64,000 nucleotides of DNA from Acanthornis magna. Its lineage: Eukaryota; Chordata; Aves; Passeriformes; Acanthizidae. The translations under genes and the position numbers were made by a program. Below, piece after piece: positions 1-8,685 of the stretch. The number at the start of each line of letters is the position of its first letter. Positions within the stretch are counted from its first letter, which is position 1. The DNA lies in contig JAWUZG010000332.1 of NCBI GenBank assembly GCA_036785705.1, positions 1-64,000 on the forward strand, written 5' to 3'. Below the pieces are notes generated by a model. The model did no database searches. It worked only from the letters and a program-made list of their open reading frames with translations, and had not been told where the DNA came from.

Positions 1-350
1 AAGACGGAGGAGCAGCAATGTTGTGGCGCTGCTGCAATGGCCTTGGCAGGCTCCTTCCAGCACAACTGTTCCTGGAGCTCCAGGATCTTTCCCTTTCTCA
101 ACCCTAACTCCAGGCACAAAGGCAGCCTATGGCTGGGGCCGAGGTGCCCACCTCTGTGGGAGGTCCAGGTCAGAATGGTGTGGGACCAGCAAGGTTGGGG
201 CCTTGCCGCGATCGCCTTGGCAAGCCATTTCCAGCGCCAGCATTCCTGGAGCTCTAAGCCCTTTCGATCTCTCAACCCTAACCCTAGGCGTAACCCTAAC
301 CCTAGCTCTAGTTAATTACCCTAACACAGTCCCAAGCTTCTCCCTATCAG
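1..350 (+). repeat. F' monomer, end of the preceding HOR unit (one base short)
   Basis: The window opens one base inside an F' monomer: AAGACGGAGG at the start, CCCACCTCTG in the middle, AAGCCATTTCC and CTCTAAGCCC in the second half. It matches the F' at 4869, and the following A-B-C-D-E-F matches 5220-7303. Confidence 0.9.
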
Positions 351-524
351 AAAGATGGAGGAGCAGCGATCTTGCGGCGCTGCTGCGATGGCCTTGGCAG
401 GCTCCTTCCAGCACAACTGTTCCTGGAGCTCTAGGATCTTTCCCTCTCTCAACCCTAACTCCAGGCTGAACGGCAGCCTATGGCTGGGGCCAAGGTGCCG
501 ACCACTGGGGGGGGTCCAGGTCAG
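351..524 (+). repeat. First half-monomer (174 bp), exemplar in A
   Basis: The monomer is an ancient dimer. This half runs from the CCCTATCAG anchor to an equivalent internal anchor GGTCAG. It contains CCTTGGCAGGCTCC and TTCCTGGAGCTC, which recur at the same spacing in the second half. Its right part is GC-rich (GGCTGGGGCC) after a short CAACCCTAACTCC block; that part may be a decayed telomeric tract (inference). Confidence 0.85.
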
Positions 525-701
525 AACGCTGTGCGAGCAGCAAGGTTGGGGCCTTGTCACAATGGCCTTGGCAGGCCCTTTCCAGTGCCAGTGCTCCTGG
601 AGCTCTAAGCCCTTTAGATCTCTCAACGCTAACCATAGGAGTAACCATAAGCCTAACCCTAGTTAATCACCCCAACCCAGTACCGGACTTTTCCCTATCA
701 G
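525..701 (+). repeat. Second half-monomer (177 bp), exemplar in A
   Basis: This half shares the order CAG-AA, GCAGCAA, CCTTGGCAGGCCC, TTTCCAG, CTCCTGGAGCTC and GATCTCTCAA with the first half, then ends in the telomere-like tract. For the F monomer at 2084, an ungapped alignment of the first 110 bases of each half gives 83 identities by hand count. A half-deleted copy at 61156 confirms that the halves recombine. Confidence 0.85.
624..679 (+). repeat. Degenerate telomere-like tract, exemplar (A class)
   Basis: The most decayed form: GCTAAC, CATAGG, AGTAAC, then CATAAG, CCTAAC, CCTAGT and TAATCA. Two CATA units replace CCTA units. Monomer B has the same tract with 18 bp (three hexamers) missing. 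Confidence 0.8.
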
Positions 702-1034
702 AAAGATGCAGGAGAAGCAACGTTGTGGTGCTGCCGTGATGGCCTCGGCAGGCCCTTTCCAGCACAAGTGTTCCTGGAGATCTAGGCTCTTTCCCTCTCT
801 CAATCCTAACTCCACGCTGAATGGCAGCCTATGGCTGGGGCCGAGGTGCCCACCCCTCTTGGGGCTCCAGCTCCAAATGGGGTGGGAGCAGCAAGGTTGG
901 GGCCTTGCTGCGATCGCTTTGGCAGGCCCTTTCCAGTGCCAGTGTTCTTGGAGCTCGAGGCCCTTCAGATCTCTCAACACTAAGCCTAACCCTAGTTAAT
1001 TACCCCAACTCAGTACCGGACTTTTCCCTATCAG
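702..1034 (+). repeat. Monomer type B (333 bp), exemplar
   Basis: Second monomer of the HOR. It is 18 bp shorter than A, exactly three hexamers missing from its telomere-like tract (975-1009). It starts AAAGATGCAGGAGAAGCAACG. A 332 bp subtype B2 starts AAAGATGCAAGCAAGCAACG; 15 of 29 complete HOR units carry B2. It carries the 8-bp palindrome GCGATCGC in the second half and lacks a HindIII site at its right end. Confidence 0.92.
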
Positions 1035-1383
1035 AAAGATGGAGCAGCAGCAATCTTGCGGCGCTGCTACAATGGCCTTGACTGGATCCTTCCAGCACCA
1101 GTGTTCCTGGAGCTCTAGGCTCTTTCCCTCTCTCAACCCTAACTCCAGGCACAATGACAGCCCATGGCTGGGGCCGAGGTGCCCACCCCTGCACGTGGTC
1201 CAGGTCAGAACGCTGTGGGAACAGCAAGGTTGGGGCCTTGCCGCAGTTGCCTTGGCAGGCCCTTTGCAGGGCCACTGTTCCTGGAGCTCGAGGCCCTTTA
1301 GATCTCAATGCTAACCTTAGGCGTAACCCTAACCCTAACCCTAGTTAATTACCCCAACTCACTATCAAGCTTTTCCCTATCAG
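1035..1383 (+). repeat. Monomer type C (349 bp), exemplar
   Basis: Third monomer. It starts AAAGATGGAGCAGCAGCAATC. Two bases shorter than A because GATCTCTCAA is GATCTCAA before the telomere-like tract. All 29 copies contain the palindrome CACGTG (1192-1197 here). Variants include a GGATCC at 1084-1089 (also in the units starting at 5220, 15647, 49355, 55255 and 59423), a GGACCTCTAGG form, and right ends with either AATGCTAACC or AATGTGAACC. Confidence 0.92.
1192..1197. promoter_or_regulatory. Conserved CACGTG palindrome (E-box) of monomer C, exemplar
   Basis: The motif in context is CTGCACGTGGTCC. I found it intact in all 29 C monomers (for example 1192, about 3627 and about 62174) and in no other type. 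CACGTG is the core site of basic helix-loop-helix proteins such as USF and MYC/MAX. Whether it is used here is unknown; uniformity may only reflect homogenisation of the array. Confidence 0.3.
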
Positions 1384-1732
1384 AAAGATGGAGGAGAAGC
1401 AATGTTGGGGCGCAACCGCGGTGGCATCGGCAGGCCCTTACCAGCACAAGTGTTCTTGGAACTCTAGCCTCTTTCCCTTCCTCAACCCTAACTCCAGGCA
1501 CAAACGCAGCCTATGGCTGGGGCCGAGGTGCCAACCACTGTGGGGAGTCCAGGTCCGAATAGTGTGGGAGCAGGAAGGTTGGGGCCTTGCTGTGATCGCC
1601 TTGGCAGGCCCTTTGCAGTGCCACTGTTCCTGGAGCTCGAGGCCCTTTAGATCTCAATGCTAACCTTAGGCGTAACCCTAACCCTAACCCTAGTTAATTA
1701 CCCCAACTCACTACCAGGCTTTTCCCTATCAG
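1384..1732 (+). repeat. Monomer type D (349 bp), exemplar
   Basis: Fourth monomer. It starts AAAGATGGAGGAGAAGCAATG, contains GCAACCGCGGTGGCATC and ends CACTACCAGGCTTTTCCC. Its tract has three consecutive perfect CCCTAA-type hexamers, and the copies at 8686 and 12858 have four (355 bp). It is among the most uniform types in the array apart from the three copies fused to E. Confidence 0.92.
1659..1707 (+). repeat. Telomere-like hexamer tract, exemplar (C/D class)
   Basis: Contains GCTAAC, CTTAGG and CGTAAC, then two perfect CCTAAC, then CCTAGT and TTAATTA. On the minus strand this gives three GGG runs spaced by TTA. It is the tract in which D/E fusions and hexamer gains occurred. Confidence 0.85.
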
Positions 1733-2083
1733 AACGGTGTGGGAGCAGCAAGGTTGGGGCCTTGCTGCTCTTGTCTCGGCAGGCCCTTTCCAGTGCCAGT
1801 GTTCCTGCAGCTCTAGGCTCTTTCCCTTTCTCAACCCTAACTCCAGGCACAAAGGCAGCCTATGGCTGGGGCCGAGGTGCCCACCCCTGTGGGAGGTCCA
1901 GGTCAGAATGGTGTGGGACCAGCAAGGTTGGGGCCTTGCTGCGATCGCCTTGGCAAGCCCTTTCCAGCGCCAGCATTCCTGGAGCTCAAGGCCCTTCCGA
2001 TCTCTCAACCCTAACCCTAGGCGTAACCCTAACCCTAGCTCTAGTTAATTACCCTAACACAGTCCCAAGCTTCTCCCTATCAG
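1733..2083 (+). repeat. Monomer type E (351 bp), half-2/half-1 mosaic, exemplar
   Basis: Fifth monomer; 26 copies. Its left end (about 1733-1768) does not resemble the start of other monomers. After CAG it reads AACGGTGTGGGAGCAGC then AAGGTTGGGGCCTTG, which is second-half sequence of this same satellite. From about 1812 it is ordinary first-half sequence. The second half (from 1907) is like F. In 5-mer units E is followed directly by A. Confidence 0.92.
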
Positions 2084-2434
2084 AAAGACGGAGGAGCAGC
2101 AATGTTGTGGCGTTGCTGCAATGGCCTTGGCAGGCTCCTTCCAGCACAACTGTTCCTGGAGCTCCAGGATCTTTCCCTTTCTCAACCCTAACTCCAGGCA
2201 CAAAGGCAGCCTATGGCTGGGGCCGAGGTGCCAACCCCTGTGGGAGGTCCAGGTCAGAATGGTGTGGGACCAGCAAGGTTGGGGCCTTGCCGCGATCGCC
2301 TTGGCAAGCCCTTTCCAGCGCCAGCATTCCTGGAGCTCAAGGCCCTTTCGATCTCTCAACCCTAACCCTAGGCGTAACCCTAACCCTAGCTCTAGTTAAT
2401 TACCCTAACACAGTCCCAAGCTTCTCCCTATCAG
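2084..2434 (+). repeat. Monomer type F (351 bp), exemplar
   Basis: Sixth monomer. It starts AAAGACGGAGGAGCAGCAATG and ends CCCAAGCTTCTCCCTATCAG. The right tract runs about 2357-2409 and contains hexamers such as CCTAAC, CCTAGG and CGTAAC in a six-base register. A subtype F' has AAGCCATTTCC and CTCTAAGCCC in its second half. F is present in zero, one or two copies per unit and is the main source of HOR length change. Confidence 0.92.
2357..2409 (+). repeat. Degenerate telomere-like hexamer tract, exemplar (E/F/G class)
   Basis: Reads as consecutive six-base units around the telomeric CCCTAA: CCTAAC, CCTAGG, CGTAAC, then CCTAAC, CCTAGC and TCTAGT, then the AT-rich TTAATTA and a last CCCTAAC. 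Four matches to the shelterin TRF1/TRF2 site (YTAGGGTTR on the minus strand) lie at 2357-2365, 2363-2371, 2375-2383 and 2381-2389. A fifth lies in the first half at 2183-2191. Binding is inferred from motif only. Confidence 0.85.
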
Positions 2435-2785
2435 AAAGATGGAGGAGCAGCAATCTTGCGGCGCTGCTGTGATGGCCTTGGCAGCCTCTTTCCAGCACAA
2501 CTGTTCCTGCAGCTCTAGGATCTTTCCCTCTCTCAACCGTAACTCCAGGCTGAACGGCAGCCTATGGCTGGGGCCGAGGTGCCCACCCCTGTGGGAGGTC
2601 CAGGTCAGAATGGTGTGGGACCAGCAAGGTTGGGGCCTTGCCGCGATCGCCTTGGCAAGCCCTTTCCAGCGCCAGCATTCCTGGAGCTCAAGGCCCTTTC
2701 GATCTCTCAACCCTAACCCTAGGCATAACCCTAACCCTAGCTCTAGTTAATTACCCTAACACAGTCCCAAGCTTCTCCCTATCAG
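2435..2785 (+). repeat. Monomer type G (351 bp), exemplar
   Basis: Seventh monomer. It starts like A (AAAGATGGAGGAGCAGC) but continues GCTGCTGTGATGGCC and TTGGCAGCCTCTTTCC. Its second half is F-like, usually with AGGCATAACCC in the telomere-like tract. It looks like an A-type left end with an F-type right end. A variant G' with an F'-like right end occurs at 38938, 43105 and 51439. Confidence 0.9.
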
Positions 2786-5219
2786 AAAGATGGAGGAGCA
2801 GCAATCTTGCGGCGCTGCTGCGATGGCCTTGGCAGGCTCCTTCCAGCACAACTGTTCCTGGAGCTCTAGGATCTTTCCCTCTCTCAACCCTAACTCCAGG
2901 CTGAACGGCAGCCTATGGCTGGGGCCAAGGTGCCGACCACTGGGGGGGGTCCAGGTCAGAACGCTGTGCGAGCAGCAAGGTTGGGGCCTTGTCACAATGG
3001 CCTTGGCAGGCCCTTTCCCGTGCCAGTGCTCCTGGAGCTCTAAGCCCTTTAGATCTCTCAACGCTAACCATAGGAGTAACCATAAGCCTAACCCTAGTTA
3101 ATCACCCCAACCCAGTACCGGACTTTTCCCTATCAGAAAGATGCAAGCAAGCAACGTTGTGGTGCTGCCGTGATGGCCTCGGCAGGCCCTTTCCAGCACA
3201 AGTGTTCCTGGAGATCTAGGCTCTTTCCCTCTCTCAATCCTAACTCCACGCTGAATGGCAGCCTATGGCTGGGGCCGAGGTGCCCACCCCTCTTGGGGCT
3301 CCAGCTCCAAATGGGGTGGGAGCAGCAAGGTTGGGGCCTTGCTGCGATCGCTTTGGCAGGCCCTTTCCAGTGCCAGTGTTCTTGGAGCTCGAGGCCCTTC
3401 AGATCTCTCAACACTAAGCCTAACCCTAGTTAATTACCCCAACTCAGTACCGGACTTTTCCCTATCAGAAAGATGGAGCAGCAGCAATCTTGCGGCGCTG
3501 CTACAATGGCCTTGACTGGCTCCTTCCAGCACCAGTGTTCCTGGACCTCTAGGCTCTTTCCCTCTCTCAACCCTAACTCCAGGCACAATGACAGTCCATG
3601 GCTGGGGCCGAGGTGCCCACCCCTGCACGTGGTCCAGGTCAGAACGCTGTGGGAACAGCAAGGTTGGGGCCTTGCCGCAGTTGCCTTGGCAGGCCCTTTG
3701 CAGGGCCACTGTTCCTGGAGCTCGAGGCCCTTTAGATCTCAATGTGAACCTTAGGCGTAACCCTAACCCTAACCCTAGTTAATTACCCCAACTCACTATC
3801 AAGCTTTTCCCTATCAGAAAGATGGAGGAGAAGCAATGTTGGGGCGCAACCGCGGTGGCATCGGCAGGCCCTTACCAGCACAAGTGTTCTTGGAACTCTA
3901 GCCTCTTTCCCTTCCTCAACCCTAACTCCAGGCACAAACGCAGCCTATGGCTGGGGCCGAGGTGCCAACCACTGTGGGGAGTCCAGGTCCGAATAGTGTG
4001 GGAGCAGGAAGGTTGGGGCCTTGCTGTGATCGCCTTGGCAGGCCCTTTGCAGTGCCACTGTTCCTGGAGCTCGAGGCCCTTTAGATCTCAATGCTAACCT
4101 TAGGCGTAACCCTAACCCTAACCCTAGTTAATTACCCCAACTCACTACCAGGCTTTTCCCTATCAGAACGGTGTGGGAGCAGCAAGGTTGGGGCCTTGCT
4201 GCTCTTGTCTCGGCAGGCCCTTTCCAGTGCCAGTGTTCCTGCAGCTCTAGGCTCTTTCCCTTTCTCAACCCTAACTCCAGGCACAAAGGCAGCCTATGGC
4301 TGGGGCCGAGGTGCCAACCCCTGTGGGAGGTCCAGGTCAGAATGGTGTGGGACCAGCAAGGTTGGGGCCTTGCCGCGATCGCCTTGGCAAGCCCTTTCCA
4401 GCGCCAGCATTCCTGGAGCTCAAGGCCCTTCCGATCTCTCAACCCTAACCCTAGGCGTAACCCTAACCCTAGCTCTAGTTAATTACCCTAACACAGTCCC
4501 AAGCTTCTCCCTATCAGAAAGACGGAGGAGCAGCAATGTTGTGGCGCTGCTGCAATGGCCTTGGCAGGCTCCTTCCAGCACAACTGTTCCTGCAGCTCCA
4601 GGATCTTTCCCTTTCTCAACCCTAACTCCAGGCACAAAGGCAGCCTATGGCTGGGGCCGAGGTGCCAACCCCTGTGGGAGGTCCAGGTCAGAATGGTGTG
4701 GGACCAGCAAGGTTGGGGCCTTGCCGCGATCGCCTTGGCAAGCCCTTTCCAGCGCCAGCATTCCTGGAGCTCAAGGCCCTTTCGATCTCTCAACCCTAAC
4801 CCTAGGCGTAACCCTAACCCTAGCTCTAGTTAATTACCCTAACACAGTCCCAAGCTTCTCCCTATCAGAAAGACGGAGGAGCAGCAATGTTGTGGCGCTG
4901 CTGCAATGGCCTTGGCAGGCTCCTTCCAGCACAACTGTTCCTGGAGCTCCAGGATCTTTCCCTTTCTCAACCCTAACTCCAGGCACAAAGGCAGCCTATG
5001 GCTGGGGCCGAGGTGCCCACCTCTGTGGGAGGTCCAGGTCAGAATGGTGTGGGACCAGCAAGGTTGGGGCCTTGCCGCGATCGCCTTGGCAAGCCATTTC
5101 CAGCGCCAGCATTCCTGGAGCTCTAAGCCCTTTCGATCTCTCAACCCTAACCCTAGGCGTAACCCTAACCCTAGCTCTAGTTAATTACCCTAACACAGTC
5201 CCAAGCTTCTCCCTATCAG
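2786..5219 (+). repeat. HOR unit 2: A-B2-C-D-E-F-F', 2434 bp
   Basis: 7-mer with 332 bp B2 and F' in the place of G. The A copy has a private CCCTTTCCCGTGCC. Its E to F' region belongs to the longest open frame of the window (4091-5338), which I do not call as a gene. Confidence 0.91.
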
Positions 5220-7653
5220 AAAGATGGAGGAGCAGCGATCTTGCGGCGCTGCTGCGATGGCCTTGGCAGGCTCCTTCCAGCACAACTGTTCCTGGAGCTC
5301 TAGGATCTTTCCCTCTCTCAACCCTAACTCCAGGCTGAACGGCAGCCTATGGCTGGGGCCAAGGTGCCGACCACTGGGGGGGGTCCAGGTCAGAACGCTG
5401 TGCGAGCAGCAAGGTTGGGGCCTTGTCACAATGGCCTTGGCAGGCCCTTTCCAGTGCCAGTGCTCCTGGAGCTCTAAGCCCTTTAGATCTCTCAACGCTA
5501 ACCATAGGAGTAACCATAAGCCTAACCCTAGTTAATCACCCCAACCCAGTACCGGACTTTTCCCTATCAGAAAGATGCAGGAGAAGCAACGTTGTGGTGC
5601 TGCCGTGATGGCCTCGGCAGGCCCTTTCCAGCACAAGTGTTCCTGGAGATCTAGGCTCTTTCCCTCTCTCAATCCTAACTCCACGCTGAATGGCAGCCTA
5701 TGGCTGGGGCCGAGGTGCCCACCCCTCTTGGGGCTCCAGCTCCAAATGGGGTGGGAGCAGCAAGGTTGGGGCCTTGCTGCGATCGCTTTGGCAGGCCCTT
5801 TCCAGTGCCAGTGTTCTTGGAGCTCGAGGCCCTTCAGATCTCTCAACACTAAGCCTAACCCTAGTTAATTACCCCAACTCAGTACCGGACTTTTCCCTAT
5901 CAGAAAGATGGAGCAGCAGCAATCTTGCGGCGCTGCTACAATGGCCTTGACTGGATCCTTCCAGCACCAGTGTTCCTGGAGCTCTAGGCTCTTTCCCTCT
6001 CTCAACCCTAACTCCAGGCACAATGACAGCCCATGGCTGGGGCCGAGGTGCCCACCCCTGCACGTGGTCCAGGTCAGAACGCTGTGGGAACAGCAAGGTT
6101 GGGGCCTTGCCGCAGTTGCCTTGGCAGGCCCTTTGCAGGGCCACTGTTCCTGGAGCTCGAGGCCCTTTAGATCTCAATGCTAACCTTAGGCGTAACCCTA
6201 ACCCTAACCCTAGTTAATTACCCCAACTCACTATCAAGCTTTTCCCTATCAGAAAGATGGAGGAGAAGCAATGTTGGGGCGCAACCGCGGTGGCATCGGC
6301 AGGCCCTTACCAGCACAAGTGTTCTTGGAACTCTAGCCTCTTTCCCTTCCTCAACCCTAACTCCAGGCACAAACGCAGCCTATGGCTGGGGCCGAGGTGC
6401 CAACCACTGTGGGGAGTCCAGGTCCGAATAGTGTGGGAGCAGGAAGGTTGGGGCCTTGCTGTGATCGCCTTGGCAGGCCCTTTGCAGTGCCACTGTTCCT
6501 GGAGCTCGAGGCCCTTTAGATCTCAATGCTAACCTTAGGCGTAACCCTAACCCTAACCCTAGTTAATTACCCCAACTCACTACCAGGCTTTTCCCTATCA
6601 GAACGGTGTGGGAGCAGCAAGGTTGGGGCCTTGCTGCTCTTGTCTCGGCAGGCCCTTTCCAGTGCCAGTGTTCCTGCAGCTCTAGGCTCTTTCCCTTTCT
6701 CAACCCTAACTCCAGGCACAAAGGCAGCCTATGGCTGGGGCCGAGGTGCCCACCCCTGTGGGAGGTCCAGGTCAGAATGGTGTGGGACCAGCAAGGTTGG
6801 GGCCTTGCTGCGATCGCCTTGGCAAGCCCTTTCCAGCGCCAGCATTCCTGGAGCTCAAGGCCCTTCCGATCTCTCAACCCTAACCCTAGGCGTAACCCTA
6901 ACCCTAGCTCTAGTTAATTACCCTAACACAGTCCCAAGCTTCTCCCTATCAGAAAGACGGAGGAGCAGCAATGTTGTGGCGTTGCTGCAATGGCCTTGGC
7001 AGGCTCCTTCCAGCACAACTGTTCCTGGAGCTCCAGGATCTTTCCCTTTCTCAACCCTAACTCCAGGCACAAAGGCAGCCTATGGCTGGGGCCGAGGTGC
7101 CCACCCCTGTGGGAGGTCCAGGTCAGAATGGTGTGGGACCAGCAAGGTTGGGGCCTTGCCGCGATCGCCTTGGCAAGCCCTTTCCAGCGCCAGCATTCCT
7201 GGAGCTCAAGGCCCTTTCGATCTCTCAACCCTAACCCTAGGCGTAACCCTAACCCTAGCTCTAGTTAATTACCCTAACACAGTCCCAAGCTTCTCCCTAT
7301 CAGAAAGATGGAGGAGCAGCAATCTTGCGGCGCTGCTGCGATGGCCTTGGCAGGCTCCTTCCAGCACAACTGTTCCTGGAGCTCTAGGATCTTTCCTCTC
7401 TCAACCCTAACTCCAGGCACAAAGGCAGCCTATGGCTGGGGCCGAGGTGCCCACCCCTGTGGGAGGTCCAGGTCAGAATGGTGTGGGACCAGCAAGGTTG
7501 GGGCCTTGCCGCGATCGCCTTGGCAAGCCCTTTCCAGCGCCAGCATTCCTGGAGCTCAAGGCCCTTTCGATCTCTCAACCCTAACCCTAGGCATAACCCT
7601 AACCCTAGCTCTAGTTAATTACCCTAACACAGTCCCAAGCTTCTCCCTATCAG
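5220..7653 (+). repeat. HOR unit 3: A-B-C-D-E-F plus A/G chimera, 2434 bp
   Basis: 7-mer whose last monomer (7304-7653) is a chimera with a one-base deletion. C carries GGATCC as in unit 1. Confidence 0.91.
7304..7653 (+). repeat. Chimeric monomer: A-type left, F/G-type right, 350 bp
   Basis: It starts as type A (GCTGCTGCGATGGCC, GGCTCCTTCC) and switches after CTCTAGGATC to an F/G-type right part (CAGGCACAAAGGC, GAGGTGCCCACCCC, AGGCATAACCC). At the switch TTTCCCTC is TTTCCTC, one base short, the only 350 bp monomer in the window. This looks like a crossover or conversion patch in the CT-rich run. Confidence 0.85.
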
Positions 7654-8685
7654 AAAGATGGAGGAGCAGCAATCTTGCGGCGCTGCTGCGATGGCCTTGG
7701 CAGGCTCCTTCCAGCACAACTGTTCCTGGAGCTCTAGGATCTTTCCCTCTCTCAACCCTAACTCCAGGCTGAACGGCAGCCTATGGCTGGGGCCAAGGTG
7801 CCGACCACTGGGGGGGGTCCAGGTCAGAACGCTGTGCGAGCAGCAAGGTTGGGGCCTTGTCACAATGGCCTTGGCAGGCCCTTTCCAGTGCCAGTGCTCC
7901 TGGAGCTCTAAGCCCTTTAGATCTCTCAACGCTAACCATAGGAGTAACCATAAGCCTAACCCTAGTTAATCACCCCAACCCAGTACCGGACTTTTCCCTA
8001 TCAGAAAGATGCAAGCAAGCAACGTTGTGGTGCTGCCGTGATGGCCTCGGCAGGCCCTTTCCAGCACAAGTGTTCCTGGAGATCTAGGCTCTTTCCCTCT
8101 CTCAATCCTAACTCCACGCTGAATGGCAGCCTATGGCTGGGGCCGAGGTGCCCACCCCTCTTGGGGCTCCAGCTCCAAATGGGGTGGGAGCAGCAAGGTT
8201 GGGGCCTTGCTGCGATCGCTTTGGCAGGCCCTTTCCAGTGCCGCTGTTCTTGGAGCTCGAGGCCCTTCAGATCTCTCAACACTAAGCCTAACCCTAGTTA
8301 ATTACCCCAACTCAGTACCGGACTTTTCCCTATCAGAAAGATGGAGCAGCAGCAATCTTGCGGCGCTGCTACAATGGCCTTGACTGGCTCCTTCCAGCAC
8401 CAGTGTTCCTGGAGCTCTAGGCTCTTTCCCTCTCTCAACCCTAACTCCAGGCACAATGACAGCCCATGGCTGGGGCCGAGGTGCCCACCCCTGCACGTGG
8501 TCCAGGTCAGAACGCTGTGGGAACAGCAAGGTTGGGGCCTTGCCGCAGTTGCCTTGGCAGGCCCTTTGCAGGGCCACTGTTCCTGGAGCTCGAGGCCCTT
8601 TAGATCTCAATGTGAACCTTAGGCGTAACCCTAACCCTAACCCTAGTTAATTACCCCAACTCACTATCAAGCTTTTCCCTATCAG

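Larger units (their letters stand above)
351..701 (+). repeat. Monomer type A (351 bp), exemplar
   Basis: First monomer of each HOR unit; 30 copies in the window. It starts AAAGATGGAGGAGCAGC and ends with a decayed telomere-like tract (CATAGG, AGTAAC, CATAAG) followed by GTTAATCACCCC, where other types have TTAATTACC. It alone contains an uninterrupted run of eight G (507-514 here). Two subtypes exist: GCAGCGATCTT (11 copies, as here) and GCAGCAATCTT (19 copies). The two halves are 351-524 and 525-701. Confidence 0.93.
351..2785 (+). repeat. HOR unit 1: A-B-C-D-E-F-G, 2435 bp
   Basis: Canonical 7-mer with the GCGATCTT form of A, 333 bp B and a GGATCC-bearing C. Used here as the reference unit. 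Its left part, with the preceding F', is near-identical to unit 3 at an offset of 4869 bp. Confidence 0.92.

Noticed and set aside
507..514. G-quadruplex in monomer A from the G8 run
   Set aside because: The nearest other GGGG runs are 15 or more bases away on each side, too far for a canonical intramolecular quadruplex.
1406..1432. CTCF site around CCGCGGTGGCA in monomer D
   Set aside because: Only the GGTGGCA core resembles the CTCF motif; most of the upstream consensus positions do not match.
1694..2008. Recurrent minus-strand open frames of about 101-105 codons
   Set aside because: They appear once per monomer in every type with the same boundaries as the repeat and no start-site context. 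They are reading-frame by-products of the satellite.
2345..2365. CENP-B box
   Set aside because: CTTTCGATCTCTCAAC has a TTCG, but the required A and CGGG that follow in the canonical box are missing. I found no full match on either strand, so centromere function is not supported by this motif.
4091..5338. Open reading frame of 415 codons on the plus strand, with near-identical copies at 10697, 19387 and 31558
   Set aside because: It spans the end of D, then E, F, F' and part of A in one frame because 351 is a multiple of three and the frame has few stops. Other frames on both strands are also open over the same DNA, and part of the translation is the telomere-like tract. It ends at a TGA in A, and frames change at the 349 bp monomers. 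No domain, splice pattern or promoter was seen.
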